Assembly (NCBI GenBank): GCA_031272505.1
Contig: JAISTQ010000001.1
Location: 1-64,000, forward strand
DNA: 64,000 bases
Direction of reading: 5' to 3'
From: Propionibacteriaceae bacterium
GTDB lineage: Bacteria; Actinomycetota; Actinomycetes; Propionibacteriales; Propionibacteriaceae
Position 1 is the first letter of the stretch; the number at the start of each line of letters is the position of its first letter. The notes under the pieces were generated by a model, which ran no database searches, had not been told where the DNA came from, and worked only from the letters and a program-made list of their open reading frames with translations. Positions 31,398-40,438 of this stretch are shown piece after piece. Made by a program: the position numbers and the translations under genes.

Positions 31398-31414
31398 GAT
31401 TTATCCTTCCTCTC

Positions 31415-32923
31415 CTAGTATGCGAAGCTCAAGGGAGCGTCCTCGTCGGTGGAGACTTGCGGCTCCTCGACGACGGGCAGACCCGACTTGATGGTCTTCA
31501 AGAACAGCCCCACCTCCACTACGGCGCCAACGCCGTAGATGACGGTGTAGAGCACTAGGGAGAGGCCCACCTCCAGGGCGGTGACGCCAGGCGACACCGC
31601 CGATGCGGTAGGCAACACCCCATTGACGATCCAGGGCTGACGGCCGATCTCGGTGACCAGCCAGCCGAAGGAACCGGCGAACAGCGGGAAGAGCGGGGCG
31701 ATGACCATCGCCAGCGTCCAACCCTTGCCGCCCTTCGGGAGCTTGCCCTTGCCCGTCTTCACCAGCGCGATGATCGCGACGATGAGAGCCAGGAAGCCCA
31801 AGCCGATCATGATGCGGAAGGAGTAGAAGGTCGTCAAGATGTCCGGCACGTAACCAGCGGCGGCAAGTTGTGAGGAGTACTGCTGTAACAGCCCCGCATC
31901 CTTGGCCCCCTGTGCCAACTGGTTGTTCGGATCGACCAACTCGCCATTCTGATAAGCGGCCATCAACTCGTTGAAGCCCTTCACCTCGCCGTTCTCGGTG
32001 CCGGCCAGCAGGCCGAGCACGCCCGGAACTTCGATGGCGGTGGAGACCCCGCCGCTGCCGTCTGGCCAGGCCAGTACCGCGAACGGGGCGTTCTGCACGG
32101 TGGTGCTGACGGCTTCCGTGGCGGCCATCTTGATCGGCTGCAACTCCACCATGATCTTGCCTTGGATATCACCGGTGAAGAAGGAGCCGCAGGTGGCCAC
32201 GATCAGCGTCCATGCGCCAAGCTTCAGCGCGAAGCGGTGCGCGTCAATGTCTTTGGCGATCTGCCCATCGGGCTCGGCGCCGTTCAGTTGCTTGTTCGCC
32301 TTCGCCAGCGACCAGCCCGCCACCCCCAGCAGAATGCCGCCAGCCGTCATGAACGCACCGAAGATTACGTGCGGCCAGGTGACCAGCGCCACTGGGTTGG
32401 TAAGTACAGCGCCAAAATCGCTCATCTCCGCTCTACCCGTGGTGGGGTTGTAGACGGCGCCCACTGGATTCTGCATCCAGGAGTTGGCGATGAGAATGAA
32501 GATCGAAGAGATCAACGTGCCGATGGAGCCGAGCCAGATCGTCGCCAGGTGGACTTTCTTGGGGAGCTTGTCCCACCCGAAGATCCACATACCGAGGAAG
32601 ACTGACTCCAGGAAGAAGGAGATGAGAGCCTCCAGCGCGAGGGGCGCGCCGAAGATGTCCCCAACGAAGCGTGAGTATTCGCTCCAGTTCATGCCGAACT
32701 GGAACTCTTGGACAATACCGGTTACCACACCCATCGCGAAGTTGATCAGGAAGAGCTTTCCGAACAGCTTCGTCAGACGTAGGTACCGCTCGTTGCCGGT
32801 ACGGACCCATAACGTCTGCAGGACCGCCACCAACAGCGACAGTGCGATGGTGATCGGTACGAAGAAGAAGTGGTAGACCGTAGTAATGCCAAATTGCCAT
32901 CTGGCAAGAGTTTCTGCAGTCAT
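31415..32923 (-). CDS. cydA: Cytochrome bd quinol oxidase subunit I
   Basis: The heme-bearing catalytic subunit (502 residues). The start WQFGITTVYHFFFVPITIAL carries the first heme-ligand His, and GRQPWIVNGVLPTASAVSP is the classic motif near the C-terminus. The Q-loop is of the short form. The ATG lies six bases after TAAGTT, with TTGCGA 18 bases further upstream as a candidate -35, indicating a leaderless start of the cydAB-cydDC operon. With PFOR nearby, this fits growth at low oxygen. Confidence 0.96.
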   Translation of the reverse strand: MTAETLARWQFGITTVYHFFFVPITIALSLLVAVLQTLWVRTGNERYLRLTKLFGKLFLINFAMGVVTGIVQEFQFGMNWSEYSRFVGDIFGAPLALEALISFFLESVFLGMWIFGWDKLPKKVHLATIWLGSIGTLISSIFILIANSWMQNPVGAVYNPTTGRAEMSDFGAVLTNPVALVTWPHVIFGAFMTAGGILLGVAGWSLAKANKQLNGAEPDGQIAKDIDAHRFALKLGAWTLIVATCGSFFTGDIQGKIMVELQPIKMAATEAVSTTVQNAPFAVLAWPDGSGGVSTAIEVPGVLGLLAGTENGEVKGFNELMAAYQNGELVDPNNQLAQGAKDAGLLQQYSSQLAAAGYVPDILTTFYSFRIMIGLGFLALIVAIIALVKTGKGKLPKGGKGWTLAMVIAPLFPLFAGSFGWLVTEIGRQPWIVNGVLPTASAVSPGVTALEVGLSLVLYTVIYGVGAVVEVGLFLKTIKSGLPVVEEPQVSTDEDAPLSFAY

Positions 32924-32929
32924 ATCGCA

Positions 32930-32935
32930 AACTTA
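32930..32935 (-). promoter_or_regulatory. Leaderless -10 box of the cyd operon
   Basis: TAAGTT, six bases, then the ATG of cydA on the minus strand. TTGCGA lies 18 bases upstream of the box. Confidence 0.65.
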
Positions 32936-33026
32936 GCCGTGGGAGCGCTCGAATCGCAATCTGGAGACCGCCCGAATCTGGTTTTTTCTCACATTTTGAT
33001 ATTTTGGTTGAGACCATGACGGGAAA

Positions 33027-33054
33027 TCGTGCCATTTTTACGAATCTGGCACGA
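33027..33054 (-). terminator. Hairpin after the ABC exporter pair, upstream of cydA
   Basis: TCGTGCCA and TGGCACGA form a perfect 8-bp stem with a 12-base loop. On the minus strand the stem is followed by only a short T stretch (ATTTCCC). It lies 13 bases after the exporter gene and could be a weak terminator or a regulatory palindrome for cydA. Confidence 0.4.
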
Positions 33055-33067
33055 AAACCGGGCAAAC

Positions 33068-34948
33068 TCAGTCGTCTTGCAGACCGGCGAATTGAGCCTG
33101 GTACAAGCGGTAATACGCCCCCTGGGCGGCCAGCAGCGAGGTGTGCGTGCCCTGTTCGACGATCGCGCCGTCCTCCATCACCAGAATCAGGTCGGCATCG
33201 CGGATGGTGGAGAGCCGGTGGGCGATCACGAAGCTGGTGCGTTCGGCGCGCAGCTTGTTCATCGCCCGCTGCAGCAACAGCTCGGTGCGGGTGTCCACCG
33301 AAGAGGTGGCCTCGTCCAAGATCAAAAGTGACGGCTGGGAGATGAACGCCCGGGCAATGGTGATCAACTGCTTCTCGCCCGCGGAGACGTTCGAGGCGTC
33401 CTCGTCGATGCGGGTGTCGTAGCCCTCGGGCAGCGCGCGGACGAAACGGTCGACGTAGGTGGCCTTCGCCGCCGTCATTATCTCTTCCTCGGTGGCGTCT
33501 TCCTTGCCGTAGGCGATGTTGTCGCGGATCGAGCCGGCGAAAAGCCAGGTGTCCTGCAGCACCATCCCGATGTGCGAGCGCAACTCGCGGCGGGGCACCG
33601 TGGTGATGTCCACGCCGTCGAGCGTGATCTTGCCGCCGTCCAGTTCGTAAAAACGCATGATCAGGTTGACGAGGGTGGTCTTCCCCGCCCCCGTCGGTCC
33701 CACGATGGCCACCGTCGCTCCCGGCTCGGCGACCAGCGAGAGATCCTGGATCAGCGGCTTTTCGGGATTGTAAGAGAAGTAGACGTGGTCGAACACCACC
33801 TTGCCCTGGCGGCCGAGGGCCGGATTGGGGGCGGCGGGCTCCTCGGCGTCCACCTCTTCCTCGGTGTCCAGCACCTCGAAGACCCGCTCGGCGGAGGCGA
33901 CGCCGGATTGCAGCAGGTTCGCCATCGAGGCCAACTGGGTGATCGGCTGGGTGAACATCCGCGAGTATTGGATGAAGGCCTGCACCGAGCCCAAGCCCAG
34001 ATTCTTGGTGGTGACCATGAAGCCGCCCACCACCGCGATCACCACGTAGGTGAGGTTCCCCACGAAGAACATCAAAGGCATGATGATGGAGGAGATGAAC
34101 TGGGCGCCGAACGAGGCTTGGTACATCTCCTCGTTCTTGGCCTTGAACTGCTCCGCCACCTCGTGTTGACGGCCGAACACCTTCACCAGCGAGTGGCCCG
34201 AATACGATTCCTCCACCTGCGCGTTCAGCTCGCCGGTGCGCTTCCACATCGCCGCGAACAGCTTCTGGGAACGCTTGCCAACCCGCGTGGTGATCACGAT
34301 CGCGATCGGGATGGACACCAGCGTCACCAACGCCAGCACCCAGGAGACGTAGAACATCATCGCCAGCACGCCGATCAGCGTGAACAGGTTGGAGAGCACC
34401 TGGGAGAGCGTCTGCTGCAGCGACTGGGCGATGTTGTCGACGTCGTTCGTCACCCGGCTGAGCAGCTCGCCGCGCGGCTGGGCGTCAAAATACGACAGCG
34501 GCAGGTGGTCGAGCTTCTGGCTCACCTGTTTGCGCATACGGTAGACGGTGCGCTGCACCACCCCGTTGACGATCAGGCCGGAGATCATCTGGAACAGGGA
34601 GTTGCCCAGCGCCAGCGCCAGTGCCCAGAACAACACCGTGCCCAGTTGGCCGAAATCGATGGCCTGGCCGGCTTGGACGGCGTTGAAGATGAGATCCGTG
34701 GCGTGGCCGAGCACCGCCGGGTTCACCGAGTTCGCGATGGTGGCCAGCAGGACGAACACCAGCACCAGCGCGATCAGCGGCACCTCTTTCGTCAGATGCT
34801 TGAGCAGCCGCTTCAGGCTGGGCCAGAAATTGATGGCCTTCTCGGTGGGCCGCATTCCGGGGCCCCCACCTCCGGGGCCGCCGCGATGCTGCGGGATGTT
34901 CGGGTCGCGCTTCGGCGCCTTCGGGGTGCGCTTTGCGGCTTCAGCCAT
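33068..34948 (-). CDS. ABC exporter half-transporter B
   Basis: A 626-residue fused membrane-ATPase protein of the multidrug/lipid exporter class. A glycine-rich N-terminus (about 15-30) precedes six membrane helices (about 55-345) and an ATPase domain with Walker A GPTGAGKTTLVN, signature VSAGEKQL and DEATSSVDTRTE. It overlaps the upstream half-transporter gene by eight bases, so the two should form a heterodimer. The signature of this half is VSAGE, that of the partner VSGGQ, so one site may be degenerate, as is common in heterodimeric exporters. Substrate unknown. Confidence 0.88.
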   Translation of the reverse strand: MAEAAKRTPKAPKRDPNIPQHRGGPGGGGPGMRPTEKAINFWPSLKRLLKHLTKEVPLIALVLVFVLLATIANSVNPAVLGHATDLIFNAVQAGQAIDFGQLGTVLFWALALALGNSLFQMISGLIVNGVVQRTVYRMRKQVSQKLDHLPLSYFDAQPRGELLSRVTNDVDNIAQSLQQTLSQVLSNLFTLIGVLAMMFYVSWVLALVTLVSIPIAIVITTRVGKRSQKLFAAMWKRTGELNAQVEESYSGHSLVKVFGRQHEVAEQFKAKNEEMYQASFGAQFISSIIMPLMFFVGNLTYVVIAVVGGFMVTTKNLGLGSVQAFIQYSRMFTQPITQLASMANLLQSGVASAERVFEVLDTEEEVDAEEPAAPNPALGRQGKVVFDHVYFSYNPEKPLIQDLSLVAEPGATVAIVGPTGAGKTTLVNLIMRFYELDGGKITLDGVDITTVPRRELRSHIGMVLQDTWLFAGSIRDNIAYGKEDATEEEIMTAAKATYVDRFVRALPEGYDTRIDEDASNVSAGEKQLITIARAFISQPSLLILDEATSSVDTRTELLLQRAMNKLRAERTSFVIAHRLSTIRDADLILVMEDGAIVEQGTHTSLLAAQGAYYRLYQAQFAGLQDD

Positions 34949-36692
34949 GATTCACCCCCTCTTCGGCGGCGAACTGGCTCTCCACGATTTCGCGGTAAGT
35001 CTCGGAGGCCTCCAACAACTGCTCGTGGGTGCCGATGGCCTCAATGGTGCCGTCGTCCAGCACGATGATCTGGTCGGCGTGGCGGATGGTGGAGATGCGC
35101 TGGGCGACGATGATCACCGCGGCATCGTGGGTCTCCGCCGCCAAAGCCTTGCGCAGCGCGGCGTCGGTGGCCACGTCCAAGGCCGAGAAGGCGTCGTCAA
35201 AGACGTAGATTTCCGGGTGACGGATCAGCGCCCGGGCGATCGCCAGCCTTTGCCGCTGCCCGCCGGAGACGTTGGTGCCGCCTTGGGCGATCGGCGCGTC
35301 CAACTGCTCGGGCATTTTCTCGACGAAGTCCGCCGCTTGGGCGACCCGCAAAGCGGCCCACATCTCCGCCTCGGTGGCGTCCACCTTGCCCATTTTCAGG
35401 TTTGACGCGATGGTGCCCGAGAACAGGTAGGGCTTCTGTGGGACGAAGCCGATTCGCGCCCACATCGCCAGCGGCTCGGCGTCGCGGACATCCACCCCGT
35501 CGATGCGGACGGTGCCTTCGGTGGCGTCGAACAGGCGGGGGATCAGGTTGATCAAGGTGGTCTTGCCCGAGCCGGTGGAGCCGATGATGCCGGTCACCTG
35601 GCCGCGGCGGGCGGTGAACGTCAAGCCGTGCACCACTGGTTTTTCAGCGCCGGGATAGCGGAACGCCACCTCCTCGAACGCGACCGCCGGGCTGGACGAA
35701 TCATTGAGGGCGGGAAGCTCGGTGGGGTCTGCGGGCGGAACGACGGAGATTTTGGCGTCCAGGACCTCGTTGATGCGCTCCGAAGAGACGGCCGCGCGCG
35801 GGCCGATCATCAGCATCATGGTGGCCATCATCACGCTCATCAGGATTTGCACCAGGTAGGCGATGTAGGCCGTCAACTGGCCGACCTGCAGATCGCCGCC
35901 CGCGATCCGCCCGGCGCCAAACCACATCACCGCCACCTGCGAGCAGTTGATGATCAGGAAGACCAACGGGAACATCGTCATCATCCGCACGCCGACGGAG
36001 ATGGCGGTGTCCGCCAACTCGTGGTTCGCCTTGTTGAAGCGCCGCCCTTCAGTGGGCTCGCGGACGAACGCGCGGATCACCCGCAGGCCGGAAATCTGTT
36101 CGCGCAGCACCCGGTTGATGCCGTCGACGCGGGTCTGCATCGTCTTGAACAGCGGATGCACCTGCGTCACGAAGATGCCGATGAGCACGCCCAAGGCCAG
36201 GATCGCCACCAGGATCAGCCAGCTCAGCCCGACGTCTTCGCGCAGCGCCATGTAGCAGCCGCCGATCATCGTCAGCGGGGCGGAGACGATCAAGGTGGCG
36301 GTGAGCAGCGCCAACACCTGCACCTGCTGCACGTCATTGGTGTTGCGGGTGATCAGGCTGGGCGCGCCGAAGCGGGCCACCTCCCGCGAGGAGAACGTCA
36401 ACGACTTGTTGAAGATCGCGCCGCGCACGTCGCGGCCGAAGCTCATCGCCGCCCGCGCGCCGCACCAGGCCGCCCCGATCTGCGCGCAAATCTGCACGAT
36501 GGCCACGCCCAGCATCGCCGCGCCGTAGCTCCAGATCACCCCGTAGTCGCCTTTGGCCACCCCGGAGTCGATGATCACCGCGTTCAAAGTGGGCAGGTAG
36601 AGCGAGGCCAGGGACTGCACCAACTGCAGCACCACGACCAGCGCGATCAACCCCCGATAAGGGCGAAGGAACTTTCCCAACAACCTAAACAT
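34941..36692 (-). CDS. ABC exporter half-transporter A
   Basis: A 583-residue exporter half-transporter: six membrane helices (about 15-310), ATPase with Walker A GSTGSGKTTLIN, signature VSGGQRQRLAIARAL and Walker B YVFDDAFSALD. Here the residue after the Walker B aspartate is Asp-Ala rather than the usual Glu (DDAFSALD), which would make this the non-canonical nucleotide site of the heterodimer. Cotranscribed with the next gene by an 8-base overlap. A TAGGCT box lies nine bases before the ATG, implying a leader of only two or three bases. Confidence 0.88.
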   Translation of the reverse strand: MFRLLGKFLRPYRGLIALVVVLQLVQSLASLYLPTLNAVIIDSGVAKGDYGVIWSYGAAMLGVAIVQICAQIGAAWCGARAAMSFGRDVRGAIFNKSLTFSSREVARFGAPSLITRNTNDVQQVQVLALLTATLIVSAPLTMIGGCYMALREDVGLSWLILVAILALGVLIGIFVTQVHPLFKTMQTRVDGINRVLREQISGLRVIRAFVREPTEGRRFNKANHELADTAISVGVRMMTMFPLVFLIINCSQVAVMWFGAGRIAGGDLQVGQLTAYIAYLVQILMSVMMATMMLMIGPRAAVSSERINEVLDAKISVVPPADPTELPALNDSSSPAVAFEEVAFRYPGAEKPVVHGLTFTARRGQVTGIIGSTGSGKTTLINLIPRLFDATEGTVRIDGVDVRDAEPLAMWARIGFVPQKPYLFSGTIASNLKMGKVDATEAEMWAALRVAQAADFVEKMPEQLDAPIAQGGTNVSGGQRQRLAIARALIRHPEIYVFDDAFSALDVATDAALRKALAAETHDAAVIIVAQRISTIRHADQIIVLDDGTIEAIGTHEQLLEASETYREIVESQFAAEEGVNHG

Positions 36693-36718
36693 TGAATGAC
36701 CAGCCTACTACTTAATTG

Positions 36719-36804
36719 TGCTCACTACGTTCGCACGTATTGTGTTCGTCGGAGTGCCTTCGGCTTCCTCCTCACTGGTTCCCCGACCTTCGGTCGAGGA
36801 TGAC
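36719..36804 (+). repeat. Dispersed repeat, copy C1
   Basis: TGCTCACTACGTTCGCACG, then GTCGGAGTGCCTTCGGCTTC with CTCC, then TTCCCCGACCTTCGGTCGAG and GATGACG. Same order of hairpins as copies A1, B and D. It forms an inverted pair with C2 between the ABC exporter and the signal peptidase genes. Confidence 0.75.
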
Positions 36805-36823
36805 GAATCCTTGGTGTCTATTT

Positions 36824-36910
36824 TCCGTCATCCTCGAGCCGCAGGCTCGGGGATCCAGTGAGCGACGCGCGTAGCGCTTGGAGCGAACAAAGAGCGCGGA
36901 AGCGAAGCGA
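36824..36910 (-). repeat. Dispersed repeat, copy C2 (inverted relative to C1)
   Basis: On the minus strand it reads TCGCTTCGCTTCCGCG, GTTCGCTCCAAGCGCTACGC, CACTGGATCCCCGAGCC and TGCGGCTCGAGGATGAC, matching the family. The 36693-36928 gap between genes is filled almost entirely by C1 and C2. Confidence 0.75.
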
Positions 36911-36928
36911 CCACCGCGACGGAACCCG

Positions 36929-37630
36929 TCATTTGTAGCGGCTGGCGATGCGGCGGGGGGTGATGAAGAGCAGGGCGAGCAGGATGATGCCGAGGACGAT
37001 TTCGAGGAAGATGCCGGAGGAGGATTGCAGCAGGGTGTAGACGTAGCCGAGGTAGGGGACGTAGCTCATCACGATGCGGACGTCGGTGACGTCATAGGGG
37101 GCGGGGTCGGGCGAGAGGTTCGCGTCCCCTTTGAGGATGAGGCGATAGTAGGACGTCTCCAGCTTCTCTTTGGCGACCACCCGATGGGTGACGGGCAACT
37201 GCCCGGCGCGATCCACGACCACCACATCGCCATAGCGCAGATCGGACGCCTCCTGGGCGCGGGTGAAGACCACCGATCCGGTGGGAATGGCCGGCTCCAT
37301 GGAACCGGAGATGATCACGTAGGGCTTGATGCCGAAGAGCTGCGAGCAGGCGAAGACGAAGATCAGCGCCACCGCCACCAGCGCGAAGAGCCCCAAGAAC
37401 AGCGCCCGCACTCCGGCATAGAATCCGACCGCCATCCGCGCCCCGAAATCCAGGTGGGAGGCGGGATCGTCGGCATCGTGCTCGGCCTCTTTTTCGGCTT
37501 GCGGAATCTCCGCCAAGTTGGCCTCGGAGCCGGGGCCGACCCCCATCCAACCGGACACCGCCACCGGTTCCACCTTCCCCTTGACGGGAACTGCGGGCAC
37601 CTCGGCCGTGTCGTGGTTTTCGGCAGTCAT
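36929..37630 (-). CDS. SipW-type signal peptidase I (short form)
   Basis: A 233-residue membrane peptidase of the ER/archaeal-like S26B class. An N-terminal cytoplasmic tail (about 1-70) leads to a membrane helix (about 75-98), the nucleophile Ser110 in ISGSMEPAIPTGS, the catalytic His149 in VTHRVV, and a second membrane helix near the C-terminus (about 205-225). These enzymes cleave secretory signal peptides and use Ser-His instead of Ser-Lys. It follows the longer paralogue after nine bases. Substrates are unknown; SipW enzymes elsewhere often act on a few dedicated surface proteins. Confidence 0.85.
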   Translation of the reverse strand: MTAENHDTAEVPAVPVKGKVEPVAVSGWMGVGPGSEANLAEIPQAEKEAEHDADDPASHLDFGARMAVGFYAGVRALFLGLFALVAVALIFVFACSQLFGIKPYVIISGSMEPAIPTGSVVFTRAQEASDLRYGDVVVVDRAGQLPVTHRVVAKEKLETSYYRLILKGDANLSPDPAPYDVTDVRIVMSYVPYLGYVYTLLQSSSGIFLEIVLGIILLALLFITPRRIASRYK

Positions 37631-37639
37631 GGATAAAGA

Positions 37640-38914
37640 CTACTTCTTCGAACTGATTCGTTTCGGACTTAGCAGGAAGAGCGTCACCACGGCGATCAGC
37701 AACAACAGCAGGATGACGATGCCTGCCGGGCTTTGCAGGGTGATGGCAAACTGGCCCATCCCGGCGACGTGGAACATGTACAGCCCGACCTCGTTCACGG
37801 TGAACGGGGTGGGATCGTTGACGGCGTTCTTGTCGCCCTTGAGGATCAACTCAAAAGTGCCGTTGCCCAAATCGCGCTTCTGCACCACCCGGTGGGTGAG
37901 CAGCGTGCCGGAGGTGGGATCCGACACGGTGACGATTTGGCCGGATTCGTCCAAATCGGCGGCGGGGACCGTCCGGGAGACGACCAGCGAACCGGCGGGA
38001 ATCTCGGGCTCCATGGAACTGGAGAGCTGCACCAAGGGCTGCACGCCCATGATCAAGGCGGCTACCACCGCGATGATGGCCGCGCCGGCCACGGTGGCGG
38101 AGAGGATCAAGAGGATCTTGCGCAACACCGCATAGGCGCCCAGCCCGACCAACTCGGCGCCTTCGGCTGCCGCAGGCTTGGCCTTCTTCTCTTTGGGAGG
38201 CTTGGGCTCTTTGGGAGGCTTGGGCTCCTTGACCTTCTTTTCTTTCGGCGGCTTCGGCTCCTTGACCTTCTTCGGCTTGGGTTCCGGCTCAGGCTCCGGC
38301 TCCACCGGCGGCAACGGCTCGGCCACCGGCGGCGGCGAGGGAGAGAACTCGGGAGCATCCTCGGGGACGAAGAACGATTCGTCAATCGGCGGCTTTTCAG
38401 CGGGCTGTTCGGGCACCAGCTTCGGCGCGGGCGCTGGGGGAGCGGGAGCCTCGACGACCGGCTCGGCAGGCGGCTCGGGCTTCACCGCGGCTTTCAGGCG
38501 CACCTTCTCCTTCTTCGGAGCGGGGGGCGGCTCGGGAGCCGCTACCTGGGGCTCCTCGACCAACGCGGCGGGAGGCTCGGGCGCGGCGGGCGGCTCGGGC
38601 GCGGCGGGGGCTTCGACCACCGGCTCCGGCTTTACCGCGGCCTTCAGGCGCACCTTCTCCTTCTTCGGAGCGGGGGGCGCCACCGGCGGGACGACCGGCT
38701 CGGGGACGACCGGCTCGGGGACTACGGGAGCCGCCTCGGGGACGACCGGAGTTGGCTCAACCGCTGGGACGGGTGGACGCGGGGCGGGGGTGACGGACGG
38801 AGCGTCATCCAGCTTGGCCTGCGGCACCGCGCCGGCGGATTGATCGTCGGGGATGGGATCGATGCCCAGGGACTCCAATAACTCATTGAGCTTGTCCAAT
38901 GACTCATCAGCCAT
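37640..38914 (-). CDS. SipW-type signal peptidase I with long Pro/Lys-rich N-terminal extension
   Basis: A 424-residue paralogue of the previous protein. Residues about 1-255 are a low-complexity cytoplasmic domain rich in Pro, Glu, Ala and Lys, with a duplicated block PKKEKVRLKAAVKPEP and later PKPPKEKK repeats. Then follow a membrane helix, Ser300 in QLSSSMEPEIPAGS, His341 in LLTHRVV, and a C-terminal helix ending SPKRISSKK. The catalytic domain is only about 160 residues. It begins 10 bases after lysS, suggesting one transcript crgA-lysS-sipW-sipW. The extension may bind the membrane or other proteins, but that is speculation. Confidence 0.82.
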   Translation of the reverse strand: MADESLDKLNELLESLGIDPIPDDQSAGAVPQAKLDDAPSVTPAPRPPVPAVEPTPVVPEAAPVVPEPVVPEPVVPPVAPPAPKKEKVRLKAAVKPEPVVEAPAAPEPPAAPEPPAALVEEPQVAAPEPPPAPKKEKVRLKAAVKPEPPAEPVVEAPAPPAPAPKLVPEQPAEKPPIDESFFVPEDAPEFSPSPPPVAEPLPPVEPEPEPEPKPKKVKEPKPPKEKKVKEPKPPKEPKPPKEKKAKPAAAEGAELVGLGAYAVLRKILLILSATVAGAAIIAVVAALIMGVQPLVQLSSSMEPEIPAGSLVVSRTVPAADLDESGQIVTVSDPTSGTLLTHRVVQKRDLGNGTFELILKGDKNAVNDPTPFTVNEVGLYMFHVAGMGQFAITLQSPAGIVILLLLLIAVVTLFLLSPKRISSKK

Positions 38915-38924
38915 GAGAACCTAC

Positions 38925-40415
38925 CTATCCTTGGGGACGTAAGAGCGGATATAGAATTGTTTCACGGATTGACGCATTTGTGAGTAACATCATCAGCCTG
39001 TCGAGCCCCAATCCCATTCCACCCATCGGCGGAGCGCCGAATTCCAGCGCGGCTAGGAAGTCCTCGTCAAGCTGCATCGCCTCCGGATCACCGGCGGCCG
39101 CCTGCAGCGACTGCGCCGTCAGCCTTTCGCGCTGGATCACCGGGTCGATCAGCTCGGAGAAGCCGGTGGCCCGCTCCACGCCGCCGATGATCAGATCCCA
39201 GGCCTCGATCAACTGCGGATCGGAACGGTGCTCGCGCGCCAACGGCTGGGCGATCGGCGGATAGTCGCAGACGAAAGTCGGCTGGATCAGCTTCGGCTCC
39301 ACGGCCTCTTCGAACAGCTCCATCACCAACTTCTGGGCCGACCAGCCCGGATTGACGGCGAGATCCAGCTTGTCGGCGAGGCCGCGCAACACCGATTGGT
39401 CGGTCTGCGGGGTGATTTCCACGCCCAACTCGGCGCTCAAAGTCGGATAGACCGGCTTCCACTCCCATTCGCCGAACAGATCAATGCCGTCCAACTCCAC
39501 CTCGGCGGCCCGGGCGGCATCCTGGATCAGCTTTTTCGTCATCTCGGCGATGGAGAACTGATCCCCCCAGGCCTCGTAGGCCTCCAGCATGGTGAACTCG
39601 GGGGCGTGCGCTGAATCGATGCCCTCGTTGCGGAAGATCCGGCCAATCTCATAGACGCGATCCGCGCCGCCCACCATGGTGCGCTTCAGATACAGCTCCA
39701 AGGCGATCCGCAGCGTCATCGGGATGTCGTAGGCGTTCAGATGGGTGCGGAACGGCCGGGCGGCCGCACCACCGTGGATCAACTGCAGCACCGGCGTCTC
39801 CACCTCGATGTAGCCCAGCTCGTGCAGGCTTTCGCGCAGCGAACGGGTGACCGCCGCGCGCAGCCGCACCATGTCGCGGGCTTCCGGGCGGGAGACCAGA
39901 TCGGCGTAACGCTGCCGCACCCGCGTCTCCTCGGAAAGATCCTTGTGCAAAACCGGGAGCGGACGCAGCGCCTTCGAGGCGATCAGCCAGGAGGTGGCCA
40001 ACACCGAGAGCTCGCCGCGGCGGGAAGCGATCACCCGGCCGGTCACCGAGATGAAATCGCCCAAATCCACCAAAGCCTTCCAATCCGCCAGCGACTCCTC
40101 GCCGACCTCCGCCAGCGAAACCATCACCTGCAGCCGCACGCCATCGGCGTCCAGGGTGAAGCCGTCTTGCAAAGTGGCGAAGCAGAGCTTTCCGGTATTG
40201 CGCAAGAACACCACCCGCCCGGAGACGGACACCACATCGTCAGTCTCCTCGCCGGCTTGCAGGTAACCCCACTGGGCGTGGACTTCGGCGGCGGAATGGG
40301 TACGCGGGACGGTGATCGGATAGGCCTGTTTCCCGGCAGCCAGCAGCGCCTCGCGCTTGTCGTGACGGAAACGCTCTTGTTCAGAGAGGGCAGGTTCACT
40401 CATTGGGGTACTCAT
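38925..40415 (-). CDS. lysS: Lysyl-tRNA synthetase (class II)
   Basis: A 496-residue class II enzyme: OB-fold anticodon domain (about 60-150) and catalytic core with motif 1 around LHELGYIEVETPVLQ, motif 2 RIFRNEGIDSAHAPEFTMLE and motif 3 MGLGLDRLMMLLTN. Two in-frame ATGs (40415 and 40403) are possible starts; neither has a clear ribosome-binding site. Only 23 bases separate it from crgA, with a GGCTGG-CGA-CCAGCC hairpin between. Confidence 0.94.
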   Translation of the reverse strand: MSTPMSEPALSEQERFRHDKREALLAAGKQAYPITVPRTHSAAEVHAQWGYLQAGEETDDVVSVSGRVVFLRNTGKLCFATLQDGFTLDADGVRLQVMVSLAEVGEESLADWKALVDLGDFISVTGRVIASRRGELSVLATSWLIASKALRPLPVLHKDLSEETRVRQRYADLVSRPEARDMVRLRAAVTRSLRESLHELGYIEVETPVLQLIHGGAAARPFRTHLNAYDIPMTLRIALELYLKRTMVGGADRVYEIGRIFRNEGIDSAHAPEFTMLEAYEAWGDQFSIAEMTKKLIQDAARAAEVELDGIDLFGEWEWKPVYPTLSAELGVEITPQTDQSVLRGLADKLDLAVNPGWSAQKLVMELFEEAVEPKLIQPTFVCDYPPIAQPLAREHRSDPQLIEAWDLIIGGVERATGFSELIDPVIQRERLTAQSLQAAAGDPEAMQLDEDFLAALEFGAPPMGGMGLGLDRLMMLLTNASIRETILYPLLRPQG

Positions 40416-40418
40416 TTA

Positions 40419-40433
40419 GGCTGGCGACCAGCC
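40419..40433 (-). other. Small perfect hairpin between crgA and lysS
   Basis: GGCTGG/CCAGCC with a three-base loop, without a T run. It could slow transcription or tune lysS translation, since it ends four bases before the ATG on the minus strand. Confidence 0.35.
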
Positions 40434-40438
40434 GACAG

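Noticed and set aside
38480-38680. CRISPR-like repeats in the Pro/Lys-rich gene
   Set aside because: Only two copies of a coding block, with no spacer pattern and a conserved reading frame.
37640-38914. TonB-like or collagen-like protein based on the Pro/Lys-rich N-terminus
   Set aside because: The C-terminal Ser/His peptidase motifs and helices identify it as a SipW-type signal peptidase; the Pro/Lys part is a low-complexity extension.
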